Source of the DNA: a virus
Strand: one strand, 5' to 3'
Virus record (IMG/VR): IMGVR_UViG_3300025896_000121
Coordinates: 1-31,556 of that record
DNA length: 31,556 nt
The translations under genes were made by a program, and so were the position numbers. The stretch's first letter is position 1. Each line of letters opens with the position of its first letter. The notes beneath the pieces are model-generated. The model was not told the origin of the DNA. It did no database searches and saw nothing but the letters and a program-made list of their open reading frames with translations. Positions 21,852-29,491 of this stretch are shown in pieces.

Positions 21852-22262
21852 TTAAACTGTTCCGATTGTTACTGCCCCTGTAATTGCGAAAGTTAATGAA
21901 CAAGTTATCTTGTCATCATTTGCACTCTTTACAGCACAATCTGAAACATATAAATTTCCACTAAATTTAATATCGCCACTAGTTGCGCTTAATGAATAAG
22001 TGAAAGCTAATAAAGTTCCTGCATTCCAAGCATCAATAGCATCTTTAAAATACCAATCAGTTGGTGAACCTGGCTTTGTTTCAAATATTACTTCTGCGCT
22101 TGCAGTTCTTTCTTTTAAACCTGGCATTACCTCTTTATTACCTGCACTTGTTTTGCTTGTAATATCAATCATTGCCAATTTTAAACCAAAGTCCTCAGAT
22201 GTTACTTGGTTTATTAATTTTGTTGCAAGTGTAAATCTTGCATTATTTCCATTTGATGCCAT
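21852..22262 (-). CDS. second tail tube protein (short paralogue), 136 aa
   Basis: The ATG at 22262 (MASNGNNARF) is used; the longer frame begins with TTG inside the preceding gene. Residues 'KLAMIDITSKTSAGNKEVMPGLKE' (about 28-51) match the same block in the tail tube protein directly upstream, as does the C-terminal 'DCAVKSANDDKITCSLTF'. This is the TP901-1-type tail tube fold. A tandem duplication is likely: this copy may form the bare tube and the upstream copy a decorated subunit. Confidence 0.78.
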   Translation of the reverse strand: MASNGNNARFTLATKLINQVTSEDFGLKLAMIDITSKTSAGNKEVMPGLKERTASAEVIFETKPGSPTDWYFKDAIDAWNAGTLLAFTYSLSATSGDIKFSGNLYVSDCAVKSANDDKITCSLTFAITGAVTIGTV

Positions 22263-22279
22263 TTTATATTTATTTAATT

Positions 22280-23110
22280 TTATACGTTGCTTATTGTTTG
22301 TACTCCAGTTCCCATAAATGAGCAACTAAATGTTTCTGCTTCATCATTAGAACTTTTTATTGTTAAATCAGATATATAACCTTCATAACTTTGTTTAAAA
22401 TCCAATGCTAAAAAATCTGAATATAATAAAGTTACTTTTGTTTTTGCTTCTGCTATAGTTTGCAAGTCTAATAAAGTTACTTGGCTTCCTTTGTAACTAG
22501 TTGCAACTGTATTCTCTTCAACTTGTGGCCCAAATAAAGTAACTGCTGTAGCACTTACCTTGTTTACTGCAGCAAATATTCCACTTGTAGCAGCTAATGT
22601 ATAAACTGCTTCGTATCTTGTCCAAGTGCTTGATAAAGTAATGGTTGAACTTGTTGTGCTACCTACTGAATCACCAACTTGAATTGTTACTGTTCCTGAT
22701 CCTTTTAATGATATTGAAAATACTACTTTATCACCAATAGCTAATACACTAGGAGCTGTTGCAAATGTTTGTTTAATTTGCGTTCCTGTTCCAAAAGTAT
22801 AAGTTTGCGCTAATATTTGATTACTATCGTTTGCAACCTTAGTTCCACTTATTGCACCTGTTCCGCCTTTTGTCCAAATTGCATTATCAAACGCTTCAGG
22901 CCATTGTAACAAATTAGTTAATCCACTTGTACAAATTCCTTCCATTGAGCAACTACCTTCTTTTAGTCCAGGTTGAACTTCTTTGTTACCACTTGAATCT
23001 TTTGTAGTAATGTCTATCATTGCCATTTTACTAGCAAAATCATTGCTTTTTGTTAAGGCTATTCTTTGTCCATTAACATATAATCCTAAATAATTTCCTG
23101 ATACTGCCAT
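22280..23110 (-). CDS. major tail tube protein with inserted jelly-roll (CBM-like) domain
   Basis: A 276-aa protein. Residues 1-65 ('MAMIDITTKDSSGNKEVQPG') and 210-276 ('EGYISDLTIKSSNDEAETF') are the two halves of a TP901-1-type tail tube fold. Between them (about 66-208) lies a module starting 'NLLQWPEAFDNAIWTKGG' and ending 'TLFGPQVEENTVATSYK', typical of jelly-roll, carbohydrate-binding-like domains of phage structural proteins. Tail tubes often carry such domains as surface decoration that may bind cell-surface glycans. The function of the insert is inferred. Confidence 0.78.
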   Translation of the reverse strand: MAVSGNYLGLYVNGQRIALTKSNDFASKMAMIDITTKDSSGNKEVQPGLKEGSCSMEGICTSGLTNLLQWPEAFDNAIWTKGGTGAISGTKVANDSNQILAQTYTFGTGTQIKQTFATAPSVLAIGDKVVFSISLKGSGTVTIQVGDSVGSTTSSTITLSSTWTRYEAVYTLAATSGIFAAVNKVSATAVTLFGPQVEENTVATSYKGSQVTLLDLQTIAEAKTKVTLLYSDFLALDFKQSYEGYISDLTIKSSNDEAETFSCSFMGTGVQTISNV

Positions 23111-23114
23111 ATTT

Positions 23115-23522
23115 TTATAATTGTATTGTTATGTAATAATCTTGTTGCAACATATAAACCCCATCCACCGAACTATTATCATTAAAGATATCTCGTTCAT
23201 CCTCAAAAGTAATCCTTTGTACTGTGAATCCTGCAATAGTTCCACTAGCACCATCCATACTTGTTCTAACCGCATCAGCAATGGCTTGCACCGAACTTAA
23301 TGAAGTTGCAAGCATACTTAATTGAAAACGCATTTTATACCACCCAGTATTACCTTCTTTAGATTGTAAACTTGGTTTAGATATACTTTCGTAAATTATG
23401 TAAGGATAAGTATCAGTATCGGCAGCTCGCATTGGTCTAATTTTAGTACCTACTAAATTAGTAACACCAACTGTATTTACTAATTTATTATAAACTATAT
23501 TACCTGCGTTTGATGTACTCAT
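23115..23522 (-). CDS. tail terminator-like protein (DUF3168)
   Basis: A 135-aa protein that fits DUF3168: 'VTNLVGTKIRPMRAADTDTYPYIIYESI' near the start and 'MRFQLSMLATSLSSVQAIADAV' in the middle. Family members cap the tail tube at the head-proximal end. Its place between the gp10-like gene and the tail tube matches. Confidence 0.82.
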   Translation of the reverse strand: MSTSNAGNIVYNKLVNTVGVTNLVGTKIRPMRAADTDTYPYIIYESISKPSLQSKEGNTGWYKMRFQLSMLATSLSSVQAIADAVRTSMDGASGTIAGFTVQRITFEDERDIFNDNSSVDGVYMLQQDYYITIQL

Positions 23523-24046
23523 ATTCCTTGTTTATTCCCTTGTTCTGCTACTATTTTTTCAGTTCCTTTTTTCAAGCTTTCAATAATACTTGCACCCATC
23601 GAATCGTAAGTTGGTCTAATAAATGGTTTTGATACCATTGTGCCTAAATACTTACCAGCGTATGGTGCATATTCAGGCTTTCCTTTAAACTTTTGAGTTC
23701 CACCGCTTACTCTCGTAAAACCACCTGCTAACAATCCTTTTTTCATATAGCGTTCCTTAGTGCCATACTCAACTAAATGTGCGTGATTACCACCTTCAAA
23801 TGCTGAACTTTTATTGCTATATTGTGGGCCAACCCAAAAGAAATAATTACTTTTTTTAGATTTTATAACTCCAATACTTGCTTTTAAAATTCCCTTATCA
23901 ACTGCTACCTTTGCAGCCATTTCAACTTCTACTTTATTAGCTTCATTGTGTGCTAAATCAGCAAATTGTTTTTCTGAATTAGCAAATGTTTTATCTAATA
24001 ATTCTAAAACCTTTTTTTCAATATCATTAGATAATGTTACTTTCAT
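23519..24046 (-). CDS. HK97 gp10-like tail-component/connector protein
   Basis: A 175-aa protein with a helical N-terminal third ('AHNEANKVEVEMAAKVAVDK'), then 'GILKASIGVIKS' and 'HAHLVEYGTKERYMKKG', the conserved blocks of the HK97 gp10 family. 'FIRPTYDSM' near the end is also typical. It helps join head and tail. It overlaps the genes on each side. Confidence 0.85.
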   Translation of the reverse strand: MKVTLSNDIEKKVLELLDKTFANSEKQFADLAHNEANKVEVEMAAKVAVDKGILKASIGVIKSKKSNYFFWVGPQYSNKSSAFEGGNHAHLVEYGTKERYMKKGLLAGGFTRVSGGTQKFKGKPEYAPYAGKYLGTMVSKPFIRPTYDSMGASIIESLKKGTEKIVAEQGNKQGI

Positions 24047-24399
24047 TATCCAATCCTTTCTACACCACTTAACCTAGTAACTGTTCTACGTTGAAACTCA
24101 ACAGCATCAACTATACCTGTTATTTGATACATTTGGCCTTCAATTCGCATTAACCAACTATTTGTTACACTTAATGCATCAATATCAGCCCACCTACAAT
24201 CAACTGTAGTAGTTGTATTCGATTGGCGTTGCATATCATTAAAAGCTTCATTATTTGCCCTATTATTTACATAGCAAAAAATAGTAGCAGTAGCAGTTCC
24301 TGAATATGACTGAACAACCTCACCACTGTTTGAATCAGTAGTAATAATTGGAGCAAATAGCTCACAAGTCATATCAAATTTACCGCTAATAATATTCAC
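24046..24399 (-). CDS. head closure protein (SPP1 gp16-like), GTG start
   Basis: A 117-aa strand-rich protein: 'GKFDMTCELFAPIITTDSNSGEVVQSYSG', then 'IDALSVTNSWLMRIEGQMYQITGIV', the pattern of the SPP1 gp16/head-tail adaptor family. The start is a GTG at a TAGTG junction with the preceding stop. It should plug the connector after DNA packaging. Confidence 0.8.
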   Translation of the reverse strand: MNIISGKFDMTCELFAPIITTDSNSGEVVQSYSGTATATIFCYVNNRANNEAFNDMQRQSNTTTTVDCRWADIDALSVTNSWLMRIEGQMYQITGIVDAVEFQRRTVTRLSGVERIG

Positions 24400-24641
24400 T
24401 AGTAATTTACTATAATATTAGTTGCTGTTGTTGCTGTTGCATTTACTCTACGAACTGCTACAGGAAAGAATCCAACAGGAACAGATTTGTAAAGAACTGC
24501 AGTTGGTGTTCCTGCATAGTCATCAAAATGAATTACAGTTAAATCACCACTAACTCCAACGTATAATGTACCAGGTTTAGTTAAAAATGTTGTATCGCTT
24601 GGCGTAACTGTTGCGCCTTGTGTTGCTATTTGCTTAATCAT
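24399..24641 (-). CDS. small structural protein, 80 aa
   Basis: The segment 'GTLYVGVSGDLTVIHFDDY' followed by 'VPVGFFPVAVRRVNATATTA' is a recurring small beta protein in phage head-tail regions, family name not recalled. It starts 4 bases inside the connector gene. It may be a head decoration or connector component. Confidence 0.65.
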   Translation of the reverse strand: MIKQIATQGATVTPSDTTFLTKPGTLYVGVSGDLTVIHFDDYAGTPTAVLYKSVPVGFFPVAVRRVNATATTATNIIVNY

Positions 24642-25210
24642 ATCGATCTGTTATATTTATTATTTTCTATATCTAAAAGAGTATAAACTCCAAACGGAAT
24701 TTCACTTAATGTTTGTGATTGAGCTTGCTGCTTATTGTCGTACAAATGGCCAATAATTAATAGCATTGCACTTTTATAAGTTTGTGGAATTAATGCAGCA
24801 CTTGTATAACCGCAAACTACTCGAATTTTAAAAGCATTTAATGTATCTTTTATACTTGGAATAGTATCTAACTTTACTCTGCAAGGTGAATTTAATAAAT
24901 CAGTTACATATAATGTGCTACTAATTGTTTGCTCAATTCCATTTAAATCCAAATACTTTACACTTGTAACCGATTGAACTGGGGCTTTATTGATCATAAT
25001 TGTTTTATCAATGATAGTATCAAATACCACATCAATAGTTTGTGTCATTAATGGCCTCCAAGTATATCCTTCAACAAATTGGCGAGCTGCTGTAATTAAT
25101 GCAGTAATAAGCGCATCTTCAACTGAGTTATTTACTCTCAAATGAAGTTTAGCCTCTGCCAATGTTAATGGCTCGCTTGATGGTGCTGTTATTACTACGT
25201 ATGTTTCCAA
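24638..25210 (-). CDS. head-tail connector protein (HK97 gp6-like), TTG start
   Basis: A 190-aa protein with 'EPLTLAEAKLHLRVNNSVEDALITALITAA' near the start, the hallmark of gp6-like connectors, and a helical C-terminal half ('PQTYKSAMLLIIGHLYDN'). The start is TTG at TAATTG, right on the preceding stop; the next ATG would delete the conserved N-terminus. It forms the ring below the portal. Confidence 0.85.
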   Translation of the reverse strand: METYVVITAPSSEPLTLAEAKLHLRVNNSVEDALITALITAARQFVEGYTWRPLMTQTIDVVFDTIIDKTIMINKAPVQSVTSVKYLDLNGIEQTISSTLYVTDLLNSPCRVKLDTIPSIKDTLNAFKIRVVCGYTSAALIPQTYKSAMLLIIGHLYDNKQQAQSQTLSEIPFGVYTLLDIENNKYNRSI

Positions 25211-25384
25211 TTACTTTACTGCTTTTTTAATTGTTTTTACTTCAACTTTTACTGCTTGCTCAATTTTAACTGCAAAACCTAATTCAACTAATTCATTAGC
25301 TTGATTTTCGTTAATTGTTGCTAATTCTCCAATATGATAACCTAAACCAAATCCGATCGGACTTTTTATAAATTGTATTTCCAT
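25211..25384 (-). CDS. small hypothetical protein of the head region, 57 aa
   Basis: The ATG at 25384 (MEIQFIKSPIG) follows directly after a GC-rich hairpin. An ATG 39 bases further upstream would place the hairpin inside the gene, so I choose the shorter form. The product has 'HIGELATINENQANELVELGFAV', similar in layout to short proteins next to HK97-type capsid genes. Function is unknown. Confidence 0.6.
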   Translation of the reverse strand: MEIQFIKSPIGFGLGYHIGELATINENQANELVELGFAVKIEQAVKVEVKTIKKAVK

Positions 25385-25388
25385 TTTG

Positions 25389-25431
25389 AAGCGTGGGGCG
25401 GTATCGAGCCGCCCTACTTCCATTCACGCTT
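25389..25431 (-). promoter_or_regulatory. GC-rich two-step hairpin after the capsid gene
   Basis: AAGCGTG and CACGCTT form the outer stem and GGGCGG and CCGCCC the inner stem, with a 7-nt loop. No T-run follows, so it is not a rho-independent terminator. It may protect the 3' end of the capsid message after RNA cutting or lower expression of the next gene. Confidence 0.6.
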
Positions 25432-25440
25432 AATTACTGT

Positions 25441-26766
25441 TTAAACAGTTGTTGCGTCTAGTATAGCTGCGAATGCTGCTGGTTGTTTAACCGCAACACC
25501 TACGTATTGACTCATTACGATTCTAGTTTTACCACCGATTGCTTGTGAAGCAGGATCAATAACTAAATCTATTCCACCATATTGTCCAACTACCAAATTT
25601 TCAAAATCACCATAGATAATTGCAGAACAAGTACCTGAAGTTGAGCCTTTAGTTAATGTAGAAGGTACATTTGAAGTGCTATAAGTTTCTTTACCTGCGA
25701 TTTGCTCAGGCTGTCCCATAAAATAATTCATATAAGGCATAATCATTGCACCACTACCTGAATCAATTACAGTTTGTTTTAATTTAGCTACAACTTTAGG
25801 ATTTACTAAAAATTTGCCATTCATTCCTGCATTAGCTGTTTCAACAACTTGGATTAATTCAAGAATCTTAGCTAAAGTTGGCGCACCACCATTAGTTCCG
25901 ATTGCTACCGATCCAATTCCACTAGTTCCTAATAAACCTGTAGGCTGTCCACTTGAACCTGAACCATTGATAGCTGCTGCTTCAATTGCTACTGCAAAAG
26001 CTTTCATAAATGATTGAACTGTGTAGTTTTGGATTGAGAAATTATCTTGTAACAATAATTGCTTAGATAAATCAACATACGCTGTTAATCTTTTTGGAGT
26101 GATTGAACGGCTTGCTGTTGTAGGATCACCTGCAGCTGCATCAGCAACTTCAGTTGCCCAACCTGCAGTAACACCTGCACTAAATCCTGTTAAATCAGTG
26201 TTAGCTGCTAATCCTTCTAATTTAATTGCACCTAATTGAGGTAATACAGTTTTAGCATACAATGCATCAAAAAACCCAACTTTATCAGTTGCAATAAAGT
26301 TACCACCTGCAGTTGCAGTACCAGTGCTTAATGTTCTTTTTTCAACAGTCAAAAATTTGTTTGATAAATACAAACCATCGCCCATTGATCCTAAAGCTCT
26401 TTTTTCTTTAGCTGATTCTTGTAACATTTCTTTTTCAAGACCTGTAATTGCGTTCTCATCACCACGTGATAAACTTAATTCACGAACTAATTTACCAAAT
26501 GAAAAGTTAGCAATTTCTCTTTTTTCTTTGCTATCGCCTTCAGCAGTTTTTCTACCTTCAACATTGCTCTTAGCAAATTTTTCTCTTAATTCTGCATCTT
26601 TGATTTGTGCATCAAAAGCAGTTACATCAGTTTCGATTGAGCGCAAAGTAGTTAATTCTACTGCAGTCAATTCTCTTCCTTCTAATTCAGCTTTAGCAAC
26701 TAAATCAGAACCTTCGTTTCTTTTTAACGCCTGTAATTGGCGTAATTCAACACTTGAGTTTTTCAT
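25441..26766 (-). CDS. major capsid protein (HK97 fold)
   Basis: A 441-aa protein. The first about 110 residues are a charged helical scaffold (delta) domain ('ELRQLQALKRNEGSDLVAKA', then 'REKFAKSNVEGRKT'). The mature HK97-fold domain follows ('AIEAAAINGSGSSGQPTGLL', 'KFLVNPKVVAKLKQ', 'IIYGDFENLVVGQYGG'). The protease encoded next to it should remove the delta domain. Located in the standard protease-capsid order. Confidence 0.92.
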   Translation of the reverse strand: MKNSSVELRQLQALKRNEGSDLVAKAELEGRELTAVELTTLRSIETDVTAFDAQIKDAELREKFAKSNVEGRKTAEGDSKEKREIANFSFGKLVRELSLSRGDENAITGLEKEMLQESAKEKRALGSMGDGLYLSNKFLTVEKRTLSTGTATAGGNFIATDKVGFFDALYAKTVLPQLGAIKLEGLAANTDLTGFSAGVTAGWATEVADAAAGDPTTASRSITPKRLTAYVDLSKQLLLQDNFSIQNYTVQSFMKAFAVAIEAAAINGSGSSGQPTGLLGTSGIGSVAIGTNGGAPTLAKILELIQVVETANAGMNGKFLVNPKVVAKLKQTVIDSGSGAMIMPYMNYFMGQPEQIAGKETYSTSNVPSTLTKGSTSGTCSAIIYGDFENLVVGQYGGIDLVIDPASQAIGGKTRIVMSQYVGVAVKQPAAFAAILDATTV

Positions 26767-26780
26767 TATTGTTTGTTTTT

Positions 26781-27356
26781 TTAGTTTAAATTAAATTTAA
26801 ATTTTTGTGCTATATAATAGCTTTCATTTATTTGTTTTGTATCTTCTTTTTTTATTAATTCTTTGTTTCTTTTTTTGCAAGCTTCAACTTCAGTATCTTC
26901 ATACGCTGGATTAACTACTGGTCCTACATCATATAATTTATCAATTTTTAAAATTGTTCTAAGACAAGATCCATCAGCAAATTCCTCTACTTTTTGCTCA
27001 GATACAGTAAATGCAAATGAACAGCCACGAATATTACCTGCTTTTATATTTTCAAGTACATCATTTCCTACAGTTGTATTTAATGCTTCAAATTCAAAAT
27101 ATAAGCCTTTTTGATCAACTGATAATTTAAGTGTACCAATACCATCTTTAGTTCTAGCTAATAACAACTCACTTTCGTGGTTAAATAAAGCTACAACATC
27201 AGTAAAATCACAACCATCAAATGCACCACGTGCTATTGTTTCATTGTAACCTTCATACATTGGATATAAACTATCAAATGTGCTTGCATAACCTTTTATA
27301 GTTCTGCCCTCTTCGCTGACAATATCAGCAGCTCTTGTATTAAATCTTCTTTCCAT
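26781..27356 (-). CDS. prohead protease (HK97 family, S78)
   Basis: A 191-aa protein with 'TIKGYASTFDSLY' and 'IARGAFDG' near the start, catalytic His60 in 'ALFNHES' and Ser113 in 'RGCSFAF', then 'DVGPVVNPAYEDTEV'. It cleaves the delta domain from capsid subunits during head maturation. It overlaps the portal stop by one base and precedes the capsid gene. Confidence 0.9.
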   Translation of the reverse strand: MERRFNTRAADIVSEEGRTIKGYASTFDSLYPMYEGYNETIARGAFDGCDFTDVVALFNHESELLLARTKDGIGTLKLSVDQKGLYFEFEALNTTVGNDVLENIKAGNIRGCSFAFTVSEQKVEEFADGSCLRTILKIDKLYDVGPVVNPAYEDTEVEACKKRNKELIKKEDTKQINESYYIAQKFKFNLN

Positions 27357-28654
27357 TATTGTTGTGCGCCACCCATTCCAGGTTGACTATTGGTTAATTG
27401 GTTATTTTTATCTGCTTGTGCTGTCCAAAAAGGAATAGCAGTTTCACCTGGCATCATATTGCTTGGCATATAGCTACTATTTGCATAATCTTCATCAATT
27501 GTATTGATTGCATACATTTTACGTACTTCATTTGGAGTTATTGCACCACTCGTGAACATTGTTCTTACTTTGCGCTCCATTGCTGCTGAATCGCCACGTA
27601 AAAGCATATCAGTATCAATATAACCATCATAAATATCACGTTCATAAATTGCATAAAGTTTTTGATCAGCTTCTTGTTCAAATCTTACAATCCAGGGCAT
27701 TAAACAATCAGTTACATAGTTTATATTAACTTGTTCTAATGCTGAATTATTTGTATCTGATAAATCTTGTAATTTACTCAATGGCATTCTAAACCATCTA
27801 GCAATTTCACCTCTCATATAGTTTTCAGTTTCTACAAACTGTGATTTTTGAGGATCATTACCCATTGCTTCAAACTTTACACCACTTGGCATTGCAGCTA
27901 TTGAACCACCAGTGTAAGATGCCATAAACATTTCAGTATATTGTCGTAGTTTCTTTTCATCGTTAACTCCTTCAAAAGTAAGTATGCCACTCATTGAAGC
28001 ACCACCGCTAAAATATTTACTTGAATAATTTTGGATTGCTAAAGCGTGGCCTAATGTTTCTAATTGAAAAGCTAATACTGATTGGCCAACCATAGAATTA
28101 CCTGGCCCTTTTATATGAAATATATCTTCACTAGAATAAATGCCACTTAAACCTAATGGTGTATAATTAATTTGATAAAACATTGACTTTGTATCAATAT
28201 CAAATTCAGGAAATACAAAATTAGAATCTATGTAGTGCATTTCAGTAGCTAATCCTGCTTTATCACGAATAATTAATGCATAACCATTACCTCTAGCAAT
28301 AGCATCATTTATAATTGAATATTTTAAACCAATTGGAGTTGAATAGCTATTTGGCTTAACTTGTAGTATCTTAGCAACATTTAAGTTACTTACTCTACTT
28401 TTATTACCATTCTTTTCAGTTTTTACAACTATATAAGGAAGTTTACTAATATCTTCAGCAATATTTCTAATACAAGCATAGTAAACAGCTAACTGCTTTA
28501 CATTCTTTTCAGATACTTGTTCACCACTTTTAGCAAAGCCACTAAACCAATTCTGCAAAGGGAATCCGCTAAACTGGTTAGCAGGCATTAATGACTTTGG
28601 AGCTTTAGCCCTAAATGATATTGTCGGTAAAAAACGAGTTAATAAATTAGCCAT
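27356..28654 (-). CDS. portal protein (HK97 family)
   Basis: A 432-aa protein with the Phage_portal blocks 'VKQLAVYYACIRNIAEDISKLP' (48-70), 'IINDAIARGNGYALIIRD' (107-126), 'IARWFRMPLSKLQD' and 'NYVTDCLMPWIVRFEQEA'. It forms the DNA entry ring of the head. The C-terminus is Gly/Gln-rich ('SQPGMGGAQQ'). Confidence 0.9.
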   Translation of the reverse strand: MANLLTRFLPTISFRAKAPKSLMPANQFSGFPLQNWFSGFAKSGEQVSEKNVKQLAVYYACIRNIAEDISKLPYIVVKTEKNGNKSRVSNLNVAKILQVKPNSYSTPIGLKYSIINDAIARGNGYALIIRDKAGLATEMHYIDSNFVFPEFDIDTKSMFYQINYTPLGLSGIYSSEDIFHIKGPGNSMVGQSVLAFQLETLGHALAIQNYSSKYFSGGASMSGILTFEGVNDEKKLRQYTEMFMASYTGGSIAAMPSGVKFEAMGNDPQKSQFVETENYMRGEIARWFRMPLSKLQDLSDTNNSALEQVNINYVTDCLMPWIVRFEQEADQKLYAIYERDIYDGYIDTDMLLRGDSAAMERKVRTMFTSGAITPNEVRKMYAINTIDEDYANSSYMPSNMMPGETAIPFWTAQADKNNQLTNSQPGMGGAQQ

Positions 28655-28700
28655 TATTTTTACAAAGTAACATAAAGCTATTGTATCTAATTGTAACTAT

Positions 28701-28874
28701 CTAATATAGCCCAAAATAATAGTTCTTACTTCTTTTAAAGCTATTATAAGTTTTAAACCTATTTCTTTTAAACTTATCAAAATACTCTACTTCTAAAGCA
28801 ATATAAGCTTGTTCTCCATTTATGTGAAATGGTAATAAATTGTAATAGCGTTGAAAATACTCAGTGATTGTCAT
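28701..28874 (-). CDS. small hypothetical protein, 57 aa, Tyr/Phe-rich
   Basis: Its ATG overlaps the methyltransferase stop (ATGA). The product is rich in Tyr, Phe and basic residues ('MTITEYFQRYYNLLPFHING', 'EVEYFDKFKRNRF', 'RSKNYYFGLY'). No family is recognised. It fills the gap between the methyltransferase and the portal; 46 bases of non-coding DNA follow. Confidence 0.58.
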   Translation of the reverse strand: MTITEYFQRYYNLLPFHINGEQAYIALEVEYFDKFKRNRFKTYNSFKRSKNYYFGLY

Positions 28875-29491
28875 AATATTAATCTTTGTTGTAGCTTGTG
28901 GTTATTTATTCGTTCAATTGCTTTATCAAAATATTCTTTATCTAATTCGCAAGCTGTTAATTCAAATCCGTAATCGTGGCAGGCTATTGCTATTGAGCCA
29001 CTACCTAAATGAGTATCGAGTATTTTATCGCCTTGCTTTGCGTATTTGTCTAAAATCCATTTGTAAAGTGCTACTGGTTTTTGAGTGGGGTGTATTCTGT
29101 TTGTATTAGCGGCAGCATTAAAATCGTATTTTTTACAGCTGCTTTTTAATGAAGTCCAAGCCATTTCAAATTGTGCAAAGGTAACATCTTCACTAAATCC
29201 TTTATCCCATAATAACCAACAAGAAGATGGTGTTAAATAATCTGTCATATAATTACCACCCCAAATTATTTGATTTTTAGATACTCTAAATAATTCATTA
29301 AAATAATATTCATTTGGTATTTCACTATCATTACCTGCAAATTTATGGTAATCACTTTTTTTATCTCCCTTTCTTCTACCCATTGAAACATTTATATTTA
29401 TCCCATAAGGTGGGTCAACAATAGCTAAATCAAAATAGTTATCAGGATAACGTGCCATAAGCACCATATTATCTTCGTTAGTTATTTTCAT
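28871..29491 (-). CDS. DNA adenine methyltransferase (beta class), packaging-cluster copy
   Basis: A 206-aa enzyme. 'DPPYG' (motif IV, 26-30) precedes the AdoMet motif I 'DTHLGSGS' (159-166), with 'HPTQKP' at 134-139. It is a paralogue of the cassette-borne enzyme at 6745-7458. It lies between terminase and portal genes with 4-base overlaps, a known place for orphan methyltransferases in phages. It may protect phage DNA from host restriction or mark it. The recognition sequence cannot be read from the protein. Confidence 0.88.
   Translation of the reverse strand: MKITNEDNMVLMARYPDNYFDLAIVDPPYGININVSMGRRKGDKKSDYHKFAGNDSEIPNEYYFNELFRVSKNQIIWGGNYMTDYLTPSSCWLLWDKGFSEDVTFAQFEMAWTSLKSSCKKYDFNAAANTNRIHPTQKPVALYKWILDKYAKQGDKILDTHLGSGSIAIACHDYGFELTACELDKEYFDKAIERINNHKLQQRLIL

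Noticed and set aside
26324-26794. A long open frame on the plus strand opposite the capsid gene, and other plus-strand frames of 60-100 codons elsewhere
   Set aside because: They mirror codon patterns of the minus-strand genes, have no family features and contradict the uniform gene direction.
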